DNA of 50,425 bases, taken from positions 1 to 50,425 of the forward strand of contig JADZEK010000027.1 in assembly GCA_020850595.1 (NCBI GenBank). The letters run 5' to 3'. The stretch is from Anaerolineales bacterium. GTDB taxonomy: Bacteria > Chloroflexota > Anaerolineae > Anaerolineales > UBA6663. The translations under genes and the position numbers were made by a program. Under the pieces are notes generated by a model, which did not search any database, was not told the DNA's origin, and saw nothing but the letters and a program-made list of their open reading frames with translations. Position 1 is the first letter of the stretch. Every line of letters starts with the position of its first letter. This document shows positions 34,562 through 43,377 of this stretch, piece by piece.

Positions 34562-35805
34562 TGCCGTCGGCGGCTGCCGGCTCGTCACCGGGGCGTTCCG
34601 TCCACCGGAGGGCGGCGTGGTTGGGTAGTTTGGGCGGCCTGCTGGCGCTGGCGGCCGTGGCGGCCTGCAACGGCCCGGCCGTCATCGTCGGGCCGGCCAC
34701 CGCGGCAGTCATCAACACCCGCGCGCCGCAGGCCACCTGGACGCCGGCCCTCAGCCTCACCCCCGCCGACGAACTGACCTCCACGCCCCTGGCGGGGCCG
34801 CTGCCCACCAGCGGGCCGACCATTACACCTCGCGCCACCCGCGCCCCCACCGAACCGCCGCCGGTCACGCCCTGCGCTGACTCGGCCTGCGCCGTGGCCG
34901 CCCAGCACTTTTGGCTGGCACGGCCCATCCCCAGCGGCACGAGCGCCGCCGGGCGAGTTTATGTAGATTACGTGGACCGTTCCTATCCCTACGGTTCCAC
35001 CCAGAATGACGCGCGCGAACCCCATCACGGCGTCGAGTTCTTCAACGGCAGCGGCACGCCCATCATCGCCGCGGGCGCGGGCACGGTCGTCATGGCCGGC
35101 GACGACCAGGTGGTGGCCTTTGGGCCGTCCACCCAGTTCTACGGGCGACTGGTCGTCGTGGAGTTGGATCAGACGTATGCGGGCCAGCATGTGTTCACGC
35201 TCTACGGCCACATGCAGTCCGTCTCGGTCGCCATCGGCGAGCATGTCGAGGCGGGCGATGCGCTCGGCCTGGTCGGCTCCACCGGCGTGGCCATCGGCCC
35301 GCACCTGCACTTTGAAGTGCGCGTGGGCGAAAATCTGTACACCGCCACGCGCAACCCGGAGCTGTGGTTGACGCCCTACACGGTGGACGGCACGCTCTAC
35401 GGCACGATTGCCGGGCGCGTGGTGGACCCACAGGGCAACCGCCTGCCGGAGGTCACCGTGGCCATCCGCCCAGTGAACACGCAGACCGACAAGCCGCGCA
35501 ACCGCTTCGTGCTCACCTACGCCGCCGACCCGCAGCAGATTAACGGCGACGACCGGCTGCAAGAGAATTTCGCCATCATGGACATGCCGCCAGGCCTCTA
35601 CTCGGTCTCGGTGAGCACCACCAAGTTGTACCAGCAGACGCTGACCGTCAGACCTGGTGAGTTGGCCTTCATTACCTTCGTGGTCAACCCGCCCGGGCCG
35701 CGCCCCACCGCCGCGCCCGTCAGCGACACGCCGGTCTTGACTGAAAGCGCGACACCCGAAGGCGCTGACGAGACGCCCACGCCGGAGATCGTCGCGACCC
35801 CATGA
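34561..35805 (+). CDS. M23 peptidase lipoprotein A
   Basis: A 414-residue predicted lipoprotein (lipobox AVAAC near residue 36), followed by a Thr/Pro linker. The M23 domain (about 150-280) has EPHHGVEF, where Glu replaces the usual Asp zinc ligand, TLYGHM and GPHLHFEVR. Then come NPELWLTP and a carboxypeptidase-regulatory-like beta domain (about 285-380, GTIAGRVVDPQGNRLPEVTVAI). It would cleave or bind peptidoglycan peptides outside the membrane. It is coupled at both ends: TGATG with ftcD and an ATGA overlap with lipoprotein B. Confidence 0.86.
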   Translation: MPSAAAGSSPGRSVHRRAAWLGSLGGLLALAAVAACNGPAVIVGPATAAVINTRAPQATWTPALSLTPADELTSTPLAGPLPTSGPTITPRATRAPTEPPPVTPCADSACAVAAQHFWLARPIPSGTSAAGRVYVDYVDRSYPYGSTQNDAREPHHGVEFFNGSGTPIIAAGAGTVVMAGDDQVVAFGPSTQFYGRLVVVELDQTYAGQHVFTLYGHMQSVSVAIGEHVEAGDALGLVGSTGVAIGPHLHFEVRVGENLYTATRNPELWLTPYTVDGTLYGTIAGRVVDPQGNRLPEVTVAIRPVNTQTDKPRNRFVLTYAADPQQINGDDRLQENFAIMDMPPGLYSVSVSTTKLYQQTLTVRPGELAFITFVVNPPGPRPTAAPVSDTPVLTESATPEGADETPTPEIVATP

Positions 35806-36875
35806 CCGCGCTGCGCGCCTGGCTGTTGCCCGCTCTGCTGGCCCTGGCCGCCTGTGGCCCGGCCCCCGCGCCCACGCCCGTGCCGGTCGGCACGCAGGTG
35901 GCCGCCCGCCTGACCCAGACCGCCGCCGCGCCCAGCGTCACGCCGCCGCTCGCCACGGCCGCGCGCTCGGCGACCGCCACGCGTGAGCCAAGCGCCACGG
36001 CGACTGCCACGGCCACGATGGAACTGACCCCGACCGCAACGCCCACCGCGACCGAGACCGGCTCGCCGGAGCCGCCTGCCCGCGCCACCGTCGGCCTCGA
36101 CACGCTGCCCTACCCGCCCGTGACCTTCGGTGGGGCGCCGCACTTCTACTTCGGCAGTAACCCTGGCGAAGGCTTCATCGCCTCGTCCTACCGCTACGGC
36201 TCGGTCGGTCCCGGCCAGCGGTTTGCCACGCACCACGGCGTTGACTTCTCCGCGCCCGAAGGCTCCACCGCCGTCGCCGTCGCCCCCGGCACGATCTACT
36301 ACGCCGGGAGCGACCTAGAGCGCCAGTTCGGCCCGCAGACTGACTTCTACGGCAACGTAGTCGTCATCCAGCTCGCGCAGACTTGGAACGGCCACAGCGT
36401 CTATGCCCTCTACGGCCATCTCTCCAGCGTCTTGGTGACAGACGGCCAGCCCGTGGCGGCGGGCGAGGCCGTCGGCCTCGTCGGCGCCAGCGGCGTGGCG
36501 CTTGGCCCGCACCTGCACCTGGAAACGCGGATAGATGTACCCGACAGTTATTGGGACACCCGCAACCCGGAGTTGTGGCTCACGCCCATCGGCGGCTATG
36601 GCACCCTGGCCCTGCGCGTGACCAACAGCGCGGGCTTCTACCTGCCCGGCGCGCGCGTGGATTTCACCTGCTCCGACGGCGCCGCGCGGTTTATGGAAAC
36701 GTATTGGTACAACGGGGTCAACCCGGACGATGAGTACGGCGAGAACGCCGCCATGATGAACCTGCCGCCTGGCTACTGCGACTTCACCGTGCACGCCAAC
36801 GGCGCCACTTACGACTTCCCCAACGGCCTCGTCCAGGCCGGGGCAGTTTCCTTCGTCAACCTGTCCGTGCCGTAG
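35802..36875 (+). CDS. M23 peptidase lipoprotein B
   Basis: A 357-residue predicted lipoprotein (lipobox LAAC near residue 18) with a Thr/Ala/Pro linker to about residue 95. The M23 domain has the complete set HHGVDF (His and Asp zinc ligands), ALYGHL and GPHLHLETR. NPELWLTP is followed by a shorter beta domain (LALRVTNSAGFYLPGARVDFTCSDG). It is a paralogue of lipoprotein A, has intact catalytic residues and starts inside the last codons of A, so it is translationally coupled. Likely role: endopeptidase in cell-wall remodelling. Confidence 0.9.
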   Translation: MTALRAWLLPALLALAACGPAPAPTPVPVGTQVAARLTQTAAAPSVTPPLATAARSATATREPSATATATATMELTPTATPTATETGSPEPPARATVGLDTLPYPPVTFGGAPHFYFGSNPGEGFIASSYRYGSVGPGQRFATHHGVDFSAPEGSTAVAVAPGTIYYAGSDLERQFGPQTDFYGNVVVIQLAQTWNGHSVYALYGHLSSVLVTDGQPVAAGEAVGLVGASGVALGPHLHLETRIDVPDSYWDTRNPELWLTPIGGYGTLALRVTNSAGFYLPGARVDFTCSDGAARFMETYWYNGVNPDDEYGENAAMMNLPPGYCDFTVHANGATYDFPNGLVQAGAVSFVNLSVP

Positions 36876-36917
36876 CAACGTCGGCGACCCGCCGCCGGCC
36901 GCGGCCCAGCCTGGCCG

Positions 36918-37769
36918 CTAGCGCGCCGCCTCCCCCAGCCACTTGGCGCGCAGACCACCCAGGCTGCCGTCGGCCTCCAGCGCCGCCAGCGCTACTTCCA
37001 ACTGTTCGAGCAGCACCGGGCTATCTACGCTGACGGCGATGACGTACGGCTGCGGCTCCAGCACCGGCCCGGTCGGCATCAGCTCTGGCTGGTCCGCCAG
37101 ATAGCGGTAAGCCGCAATGGCATCCACCACCGCCGCGTCGGCCGTGCCGGCGCTCACGGCCGCCAGCGCCTCGCCCGCCGTCGCCAGCGGCTGCACTGTC
37201 ACGCCGGCCGCGCGCCGCGCCCACTGGCGCGCCAGCGCATCGCCGCCCGCGCCGTACTCTACCGCCAGCGTCTTGCCCGCCGCCCACGCCTCCGGCGCAC
37301 CCGTCAGCGCCGGCCCGCCTGCGCGTCGGATGACGATGACCGTGCCGCCCGTGAAGTACGGCGCGGTATAGCTCACCTCGCGGGTGCGCTCCGGCTGCGC
37401 CACAAAGGCCGAGATCACCGCGTCGTCGCGGCCCACAATCAGTGTGCCCAGCAGCGCGTCGTAGGTGATGTTCTCGAAAACGGCCGTTACACCCCACCGG
37501 CGCGCAATCGCATCGGCCAAATCCACGTCAAAGCCGAACAGGTCGCCGTTGGCGTCCACCGCCGAGAACGGCTCGTAGCTGGCATCGGTGGCGATCAGGA
37601 TGCGCCCGTCGGCCTGGATGCGCGCCCAGGCCGCGTCTTCCAGCGGGTGCGCCGCCCGCCACAGCAGCGCGGCGGTGAGTAGCACCGCCGCCACGCCCGC
37701 CGCCGCCAGCGCTGACTTCCTAGCGCAGCTCCACCGCGCCCCACGTCGCCGGGTCAGGGATTGGCCCAT
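36918..37769 (-). CDS. Amino-acid-type ABC solute-binding protein (family 3)
   Basis: A 283-residue protein with an N-terminal signal anchor (KSALAAAGVAAVLLTAALLW). The binding fold begins GRILIATDASYEPFSAVDANGDLFGFDVDLADAIARRWG, the standard SBP_bac_3 opening. VISAFVAQPERTREVSYTAPYFTGG and TADAAVVDAIAAYRYL complete the two lobes. It would bind a polar amino acid or similar ligand outside the membrane. No ABC permease or ATPase is adjacent, so it is an orphan. ATG 37769 overlaps the end of the upstream glycoside hydrolase gene by 16 bp, pointing to co-transcription. Confidence 0.87.
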   Translation of the reverse strand: MGQSLTRRRGARWSCARKSALAAAGVAAVLLTAALLWRAAHPLEDAAWARIQADGRILIATDASYEPFSAVDANGDLFGFDVDLADAIARRWGVTAVFENITYDALLGTLIVGRDDAVISAFVAQPERTREVSYTAPYFTGGTVIVIRRAGGPALTGAPEAWAAGKTLAVEYGAGGDALARQWARRAAGVTVQPLATAGEALAAVSAGTADAAVVDAIAAYRYLADQPELMPTGPVLEPQPYVIAVSVDSPVLLEQLEVALAALEADGSLGGLRAKWLGEAAR

Positions 37770-38866
37770 GCCCGCACCGCGTCGTAGATCGGCTTGGCCG
37801 CGAACTCCGGCGACACAAACGTGAAGTAGTCGCCGTAGCTGTTCTGCGGCTTGGGGTAGCGGAAGGCCCAGGTGCAGACATTCCGCATCCAGGGCCAATG
37901 TGCTTCGGCCCAAGCGTAGCCCGCCAGCGTGTAGTCAATGCGCGCTCCCGGCGTCACCGCCCGCGTCCAGCGCGGCGAGTCGTTCCACCCAGACTCAGTC
38001 AGCACCATCGGCTTGGCGGCGTCGCCGTGCGCCACCATCACCTCTCGCAGCAACTCCACCCGCCGAAAGTTCAGCGCGTCCGGCGCGGGCGGCTCTTCCG
38101 GCGGGAACTTCAGGCCGTAGGCGTGGGCGGCCAGCGCATCGAAGTATGCGCCCGCGCCGGCCGCGTACATGCGCTCCAGGTACAGCAAGTCGTTCAACCC
38201 CAGGTCGCTGCCCTCCGGCTCCAGCGTGGGGGCCAGCGCGCCCGCCAGCACTAGCACGTTCGGGTCAGCTTCCTTGGCGCGGGCATATGCCACCTGCAAT
38301 AGCCGCGCATAGCCCTCCGGGTCCACCGGCCGGAACCCCCACTCCAGCGTCACGTTTGGCTCGTTCCAAATGATGATCCCGTCCAGCCGCCCGCGGTAGT
38401 GCGCCACGAAGGCGTACACATAGTCGCCGAAGTCGGCGTAGTGGTCGTCCGTCAGCAGGGTGTCTATCGTCTGGCTGCCGTCGGGTTGCTCACGCGCCCA
38501 GGCGGGCACCAGCCCGCCCAGCCGCGCAATCACCGTCAGGCCCTGGTTGGCGGCGTAGTCCATCACCAGATCGGCGTGGCCCCAGTCAAAGCGCCCCGGC
38601 TCACCCTCGGCGTAGGCCCAGGGAAAGTACTCTACGATGGTTGGCGCGCCCATCGCGCGCACCAGCTCCAGCGTCCGCAGCACCTTCCAGGCGTCTACCT
38701 CATCCGTCAGGCGGGTGTGCACGCACACCACCGGGTGCTGCGTTGTCACCGTCTGCGGCAAGCCCAGCCGCACCAGCGGCGGCGGCGACTGCACGCCCGC
38801 GGCCACCGCCAGCAGCAGCACCAGCCGGGCAACCCAGCCTTTGGAGCGCGACAGCCAGAGGAGCAT
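37754..38866 (-). CDS. Secreted clan-A glycoside hydrolase (GH5/GH39-like)
   Basis: A 370-residue protein with a signal peptide (about 1-25). A TIM-barrel follows, with the acid/base Glu169 in IIWNEPN and the nucleophile candidate Glu291 in MVLTESGWND. AAHAYGLKFPP and ARLGGLVPAWAREQ fit the barrel loops of cellulase-like clan-A enzymes. Substrate is unknown. ATG 38866 stands 6 bp after a TATAAT box with no Shine-Dalgarno sequence, so a leaderless mRNA is likely. The solute-binding protein gene overlaps its 3' end. Confidence 0.82.
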   Translation of the reverse strand: MLLWLSRSKGWVARLVLLLAVAAGVQSPPPLVRLGLPQTVTTQHPVVCVHTRLTDEVDAWKVLRTLELVRAMGAPTIVEYFPWAYAEGEPGRFDWGHADLVMDYAANQGLTVIARLGGLVPAWAREQPDGSQTIDTLLTDDHYADFGDYVYAFVAHYRGRLDGIIIWNEPNVTLEWGFRPVDPEGYARLLQVAYARAKEADPNVLVLAGALAPTLEPEGSDLGLNDLLYLERMYAAGAGAYFDALAAHAYGLKFPPEEPPAPDALNFRRVELLREVMVAHGDAAKPMVLTESGWNDSPRWTRAVTPGARIDYTLAGYAWAEAHWPWMRNVCTWAFRYPKPQNSYGDYFTFVSPEFAAKPIYDAVRAWANP

Positions 38867-38872
38867 GGCCCG

Positions 38873-38899
38873 ATTATAGCGGGCGGCGGGTGTTGTCAG
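38873..38899 (-). promoter_or_regulatory. Promoter with leaderless geometry
   Basis: On the minus strand CTGACA (38899-38894) is followed after 15 bp by a perfect TATAAT (38878-38873), and ATG 38866 begins 6 bp later. The expected transcription start falls on the A of the start codon. The spacer is shorter than ideal. Confidence 0.6.
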
Positions 38900-38932
38900 G
38901 CCGCAGGCCGGGTCGCCGCGGACGGCTGGAGA

Positions 38933-39589
38933 ATGCCCCTCCGCCAGGCGGCGCCACGGCCAACGGATGTGGAGACGGCCTGGTTCAGTGAAGAAGCTGC
39001 CGTGGCGACCGGCATCGCCGCCACGCTGACGGCCGCGCCCATCGTCACCCCGACCGACACCGCCACCACCGCGCCCAGCGCCACACCCACCAAAACCGAA
39101 AAGCCGACCAGCACCCCGTCGGCCACCTCGGCCGTGACGGCCACGCCGTCGCGTACGACCGGCCCAACTGCCGCGCCGGTCACCATCACACCCACCACCA
39201 GCGCCTCGATCTACGGCTCCACAAATGGCATCGCCGGCGATGCCAGCGCCATCCGCTGCACGTACTCCGGCGGCGACTGCGTGGGCGTCATGCCGCCGGG
39301 CGACATTAGCTTTGAGTTCCTGCTTGGCAGCGACCCCACCACGCCGCTGACCTTCTTCGAGCGATACGGCCTCTCGGTCGAACGCGATGGCGCCAACGTG
39401 GCCGACATGTTCATGTTCGTGGATGCGGGCCTGCTGCCGCCCGATACGGTCGTGTGGTTCGGCTCCAGCCGAAATTTCAGCGTGCCCGGCCGTTACGTCA
39501 TCCGCTCCTCCGGCTGCCTGACCACCGTGCCCGCGCCCTGCAGTTGGAACACCAGGCCGGGTACGACCGTCACTTTCACCATCAAGTAG
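38933..39589 (+). CDS. Secreted-type Thr/Pro-linker protein lacking a signal peptide
   Basis: A 218-residue product from ATG 38933 (GGAGA stands 1-2 nt upstream). Residues about 28-95 are a Thr/Ala/Pro linker like those of the lipoproteins in this window. The rest (about 96-218) is a beta-rich domain with ICTYSGGDC-like and SGCLTTVPAPC Cys pairs (IRCTYSGGDCVGVMPPGDISFEFLL, FVDAGLLPPDTVVWFG). I recognise no family. There is no signal peptide or lipobox, although the composition is that of an exported protein, so the 5' end may be lost or the start misplaced. It is divergent from the glycoside hydrolase. Confidence 0.6.
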   Translation: MPLRQAAPRPTDVETAWFSEEAAVATGIAATLTAAPIVTPTDTATTAPSATPTKTEKPTSTPSATSAVTATPSRTTGPTAAPVTITPTTSASIYGSTNGIAGDASAIRCTYSGGDCVGVMPPGDISFEFLLGSDPTTPLTFFERYGLSVERDGANVADMFMFVDAGLLPPDTVVWFGSSRNFSVPGRYVIRSSGCLTTVPAPCSWNTRPGTTVTFTIK

Positions 39590-39617
39590 CCCGGCCAGGT
39601 CTGGGGCGTACAATTAG

Positions 39618-39647
39618 CCGGCCCGGATCGAGTGATCCGGGCCGGTT
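39618..39647. terminator. Hairpin between convergent genes
   Basis: A 12-bp perfect stem CCGGCCCGGATC (39618-39629) with 39634-39645 and a GAGT loop lies between the ends of the plus-strand secreted protein and the minus-strand pseudokinase. T-rich tails are short on both sides, so it is a probable but not strong bidirectional terminator. Confidence 0.65.
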
Positions 39648-39657
39648 GGCGTTTACG

Positions 39658-41337
39658 CTACGGCGTCGCCGTGATCAGCGGCGCGGAGGGCGCGCTGCTC
39701 GTCTCGGTCGGCGGCGCGGGCGTGTGCGTCCAGGTCGGGATAAACGTCGCCGTGTGCGTCACAGTCGGCGTGTCACTTGGCGTCGGTGAGATGGTCGCGG
39801 AGGGCGTGATCGTCGGGCGGCGCGTGGGTGTAACGGTGACGGTGGCCGTGGCCGAGGGCGCGGTCGTCGCCGTCGGCGTGGCGCTCGGCGTCTGGGTGAT
39901 GGTGGCTGTCAGCGTCGGCGTGTGCGTCGCGGTGGCAGTCGGCGTGGCCGTGGGCGGGTTCACAATGGCCCGCACAGCGGGCGAACGCCACAGCATCCAC
40001 AACAGCAGCAGTAGCACCAGCCCGCCCCCCACCCAGCCCCAGCCCGGCAGCGCGGGCGGCGGCGCGGCCTCAGGCGCTTCGGTCCATTCGGTCACCTCCG
40101 GCGCGGCGTCCGCCGGGGCCAGCGGCACCACCACCGGCGCGCTGTGCGGGTGTCCCGCCGGCGGCGCAGCGGACGTCTCGGCTTCGGGCGTAGCCTCGGG
40201 CGGCGCGCCTTCCACCGCCGCCCCTGTCGGCTGGGCGGCGGGCGCGGGCGCTTCGGCCTCCAGCGGCGCGTCTGGGCCGGCGTCCGCCGCCGGCGCTGCG
40301 CTCTCGACTGACGGCGCCGCGCTCACCTCGGGCGCGGGCGGCGGTGGCGTGACACCGGGGGCTTCCGGCACGACCGCGGCGGGCGCAGGCGCCGGCGGCT
40401 CGCCCGGCAGCACAAGCGGCGCCGCAATCGGCGGCGTGGCGCGCACATCGAGCGCCGCCAGTTCACCCGGCGCCATCAGGAACACCGCCCGCATCGCTTC
40501 AGCCAAAATGCCGGCCGTGGTGTAGCGGGCCTCGCGGTTCTTCGCCAGCGCCCGCGCCAGCACGTGGTTGAACTCCGCGGGCAGCACCAGCCGCGCCAAC
40601 TGCGCCTCGCTCAACTGCGGCACCGGCGCTTCGAGGTGCTGCAGCAGCAGGCCGCCCGTAGCCTCGGCCACGTACGGCTGGCGGCCGGTCAGCATCTCGT
40701 ACACCATCACGCCCAGCGCATACACGTCGGCGCGGCCGTCAAGCGGCAAACCGGTGATCTGCTCCGGACTCCAATAGGCCGGCAGTCCCGCGGGCCGCCC
40801 GGCCGGCAGCCCCGGCAGCGGCAGCGCGCCACCCGTGGGCAAATCGTGCAGCAGCATCGCCAGCCCCAGGTCGGCCAGGAAGGCGCGATTGTTCAGGTCA
40901 AAGAGCGCGTGGCCGGGGTTCACCGCGCCGTGCAACAGGCCCGCGCCGTGCGCGGCGTCCAGCGCCTCGGCCAGCCGCTGCAAGATCGGCACGACTTCCG
41001 CCAGCAGCATCGGGCGGCCATCCATGCGCTCGGCGAGCGAGCCGCCAGGCATGTAGCGCTGCACCAGGTAAAAGGCCACCTCGTCTCCCGGGGCTTCACC
41101 GCCCTCCTGCTGCCAGTCGAGCAGCGGCACCAGATAGGGGTGGTCGAGGGCCGCCACCGTGGGCAGCAGCGCGTGAAAGCGCTCGGCAAAGCCCTCGGCG
41201 CGGATGACGGTGGTGTAAAAGACCTTCAGGGCCACCTGCTTCCCCGAATCCGGGTCGCGGCCCTGATAGACGATCGCTGCGCTGCCCCGCCCTAGCTCGC
41301 GCAGCACCCGGTAACGCCCGATCTTCTGAACAGCCAT
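39658..41337 (-). CDS. Membrane Ser/Thr kinase-like protein, probable pseudokinase
   Basis: A 559-residue protein. The kinase fold (about 8-265) keeps the glycine loop LGRGSAAIVYQG, Lys38 in VALKVF and ADLGLA in place of DFG. The catalytic loop reads HGAVNPGH, so the HRD aspartate is Ala138, the lysine is Asn140 and the metal-binding Asn is His143. YWSPEQITGLPLDGRADVYALGVMVYEMLTG is a normal Pkn2-type C-lobe. An Ala/Pro-rich juxtamembrane region (about 300-440), one helix (GWVGGGLVLLLLLWMLW, about 445-463) and an outer Thr/Pro-rich tail follow. ATG 41337 lies 6 bp after TACAAT. Confidence 0.85.
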   Translation of the reverse strand: MAVQKIGRYRVLRELGRGSAAIVYQGRDPDSGKQVALKVFYTTVIRAEGFAERFHALLPTVAALDHPYLVPLLDWQQEGGEAPGDEVAFYLVQRYMPGGSLAERMDGRPMLLAEVVPILQRLAEALDAAHGAGLLHGAVNPGHALFDLNNRAFLADLGLAMLLHDLPTGGALPLPGLPAGRPAGLPAYWSPEQITGLPLDGRADVYALGVMVYEMLTGRQPYVAEATGGLLLQHLEAPVPQLSEAQLARLVLPAEFNHVLARALAKNREARYTTAGILAEAMRAVFLMAPGELAALDVRATPPIAAPLVLPGEPPAPAPAAVVPEAPGVTPPPPAPEVSAAPSVESAAPAADAGPDAPLEAEAPAPAAQPTGAAVEGAPPEATPEAETSAAPPAGHPHSAPVVVPLAPADAAPEVTEWTEAPEAAPPPALPGWGWVGGGLVLLLLLWMLWRSPAVRAIVNPPTATPTATATHTPTLTATITQTPSATPTATTAPSATATVTVTPTRRPTITPSATISPTPSDTPTVTHTATFIPTWTHTPAPPTETSSAPSAPLITATP

Positions 41338-41343
41338 GCGGCT

Positions 41344-41349
41344 ATTGTA
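41344..41349 (-). promoter_or_regulatory. -10 box with leaderless geometry (pseudokinase)
   Basis: TACAAT on the minus strand (41349-41344) ends 6 bp before ATG 41337, the same spacing as at the glycoside hydrolase gene. No Shine-Dalgarno sequence is present. The -35 candidate TTACGC at 17 bp is weak. Confidence 0.5.
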
Positions 41350-41388
41350 GCGGAAGCCTGTGGAAGGCGTAAATCGCCGGCCGAGGCG

Positions 41389-42333
41389 CTAGGCCGCCGT
41401 CACCGCCGGCCGGCGCGTCGCCAACTCGGTGAACACATCCTCCAGCGTAATGTCGGCCGACTCCACCGTGGCCCCGGCTAGGCCCGCTCCGCGCAGCACC
41501 GCCGCCAGTACCTCCGGCGTGTGCACCCCAGGCTGTGTAATCACGTGTAGGTGATCGCCCAACAGCCCGGCGTAGCGCACCCCCGGCGCGGCCGTGAGCG
41601 CATCCAACGCCGCGACCAGCGGCTCGGCCACTACCTCCCACGCCTGCCCCGGCACGACCTCGCGCTTCAAGGCGCTCGGCGCGCCCAGCGCCAACAACTT
41701 GCCCCGGTTCATGATCCCTAACCGGCCGCAGTGTTCGGCCTCGTCCATGTAATGCGTGCTCACGAAGACGGTCGCCCCACCCTCGGCCAGCGTGTAGATC
41801 ATGTCCCAAAAGGCGCGGCGGGCCTCAGGGTCTACGCCGGAGGTCGGCTCATCCAGGAACAGCAACTGCGGCTCGTGCACCAGCGCGATGCCCAGCGCCA
41901 GCCGCTGTCGCCAGCCGCCCGCCAGCACCCGGGCCAGATCACCCGCGCGCCCGGCCAGCCCTACCAGCTCTAGCACGGCCTTCACGCGTGGCCGGTAAGC
42001 GCGCGGGCGCAGGCCATAGACGCCCGCATAGAACACCAGGTTCTCGCGCACCGTCAGGTCTTCGTACAGCGCGAACTTCTGGCTCATGTAGCCCACCAGC
42101 GGCCGCAGCCGCTCGGCCTGACGCGCCACGTCGAAGCCCAGCACCTGCGCCGTGCCGCTCGTGGGGCGCAGCAGACCCAGCAGCATCCGCATCGTCGTAG
42201 TCTTGCCGCTGCCGTTCGGCCCCAGGTAGCCCACCACCTCGCCGCGCTGCACGCTGAACGACACATGATCCACCGCCGTGAAGTCGCCAAACGCCTTCAC
42301 GAGGTCGTGGACCTCAATCACGGTGTCGTTCAT
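41389..42333 (-). CDS. ABC ATPase, YbhF C-half-like
   Basis: A 314-residue ATPase of a multidrug/lipid exporter. Walker A is GPNGSGKTT, signature LAGGWRQRLALG (the GGWxQRL form is typical of YbhF), Walker B LLFLDEPTSGVDP and a complete H-loop FVSTHYMDEAEHC. The C-terminal part ends with ITLEDVFTELATRRP. It overlaps the upstream ATPase by 4 bp (ATGA), and together the two equal the tandem-fused YbhF of Escherichia coli. It is the last gene of the TetR-controlled operon. Confidence 0.93.
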   Translation of the reverse strand: MNDTVIEVHDLVKAFGDFTAVDHVSFSVQRGEVVGYLGPNGSGKTTTMRMLLGLLRPTSGTAQVLGFDVARQAERLRPLVGYMSQKFALYEDLTVRENLVFYAGVYGLRPRAYRPRVKAVLELVGLAGRAGDLARVLAGGWRQRLALGIALVHEPQLLFLDEPTSGVDPEARRAFWDMIYTLAEGGATVFVSTHYMDEAEHCGRLGIMNRGKLLALGAPSALKREVVPGQAWEVVAEPLVAALDALTAAPGVRYAGLLGDHLHVITQPGVHTPEVLAAVLRGAGLAGATVESADITLEDVFTELATRRPAVTAA

Positions 42334-43268
42334 GGCCGCGCCTCCCCGGCCGGCCCTTGCAGCAGGGCGATGAACACATCTTCGAGCTGCGGGGCCACCG
42401 GGCGCAGGCGCTCCACTGTGGCCCCCGCCGCCGTCAGCGCCCCCGGCAGGCGGGCCAGCGGCCCCTCGGCTGCCCGCACGCGCAGGTGAAACCGGTCGCC
42501 GAACACCACCACATCTTCCACCTCCGGGTCGGCCGCGGCCACATGCCGCACCACGGCGCGCGGCTGCGCGGCCAGTTCCAGCACCCGCCCGGCCAGCGCC
42601 TGGGTCAGCTCGCGGGGCGGACCTTCCACCAGCAGGCGGCCGCCGTTCATAAAGCCCACCCGGTTGCAGCGCGCCGCCTCGTCCATATAAGGCGTGCTGA
42701 CGATGACGGCCGCGCCCTCAGCCAGCACCCGGATGATGAGCTGCCAGAAGTCCTGGCGCGTCACCGGGTCTACGCCGCCGGTCGGCTCATCGAGCAGCAG
42801 CACGCGCGGCCGGTGCACCAGCGCGCACGCCAGCCCCAGCTTCTGCTTCATGCCGCCGGAGAGCTGCTCGGCGCGGCGGGCCTCAAAGCCTGTCAGTCCC
42901 ACGAAGGCCAACAGCTCCCGCGTCCGGGCCGCCAGCGCCGCGCCGCCCAGCCCGCGCACCTGCCCAAAGAAGGTCAGGTTCTCCAACACGGTCAAGTCCC
43001 CGTACAGGCTGAAGCGCTGCGCCAGGTAGCCCACCTGCGCCCGCGCCGGCTCCAGCTCGCGGGCCAGGTCGTGCCCGCCGATGCGCGCCTGCCCCTGGTC
43101 CGGCGTCAGCGCGCCGACCAGCAGCCGCAGTGTCGTCGTCTTGCCCGCGCCGTCCGGCCCCACCAGACCATAGGCCTCGCCCGCCGCCACGCTCAGGTTC
43201 ACGCCATCCACGGCGCGCACCGGGCCGAAGGACTTATGCAGGTCACGGGCTTCAATCAGGGCCGTCAT
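42330..43268 (-). CDS. ABC ATPase, YbhF N-half-like
   Basis: A 312-residue ATPase. Walker A is GPDGAGKTT (about 37-45), signature LSGGMKQKLGLA, and Walker B LLLDEPTGGVDP with the catalytic Glu161. The H-loop histidine is replaced by Pro193 (VSTPYMDEAARC), a degenerate feature of the N-half in this family, so one ATP site of the pair is probably weak. The C-terminus has PQLEDVFIALLQG. About 110 bp with no gene separates it from the HlyD gene upstream. Confidence 0.93.
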   Translation of the reverse strand: MTALIEARDLHKSFGPVRAVDGVNLSVAAGEAYGLVGPDGAGKTTTLRLLVGALTPDQGQARIGGHDLARELEPARAQVGYLAQRFSLYGDLTVLENLTFFGQVRGLGGAALAARTRELLAFVGLTGFEARRAEQLSGGMKQKLGLACALVHRPRVLLLDEPTGGVDPVTRQDFWQLIIRVLAEGAAVIVSTPYMDEAARCNRVGFMNGGRLLVEGPPRELTQALAGRVLELAAQPRAVVRHVAAADPEVEDVVVFGDRFHLRVRAAEGPLARLPGALTAAGATVERLRPVAPQLEDVFIALLQGPAGEARP

Positions 43269-43377
43269 GCCGGATAGCCGAAAGTCAGCTGGGTTAGGGA
43301 CTCAGGGGAACACCAGTCGGGTAATGCGCTCAGACCCACTTCTCCTCCTGAACCATCCGCCTCCGAGTCCCCCGTCC

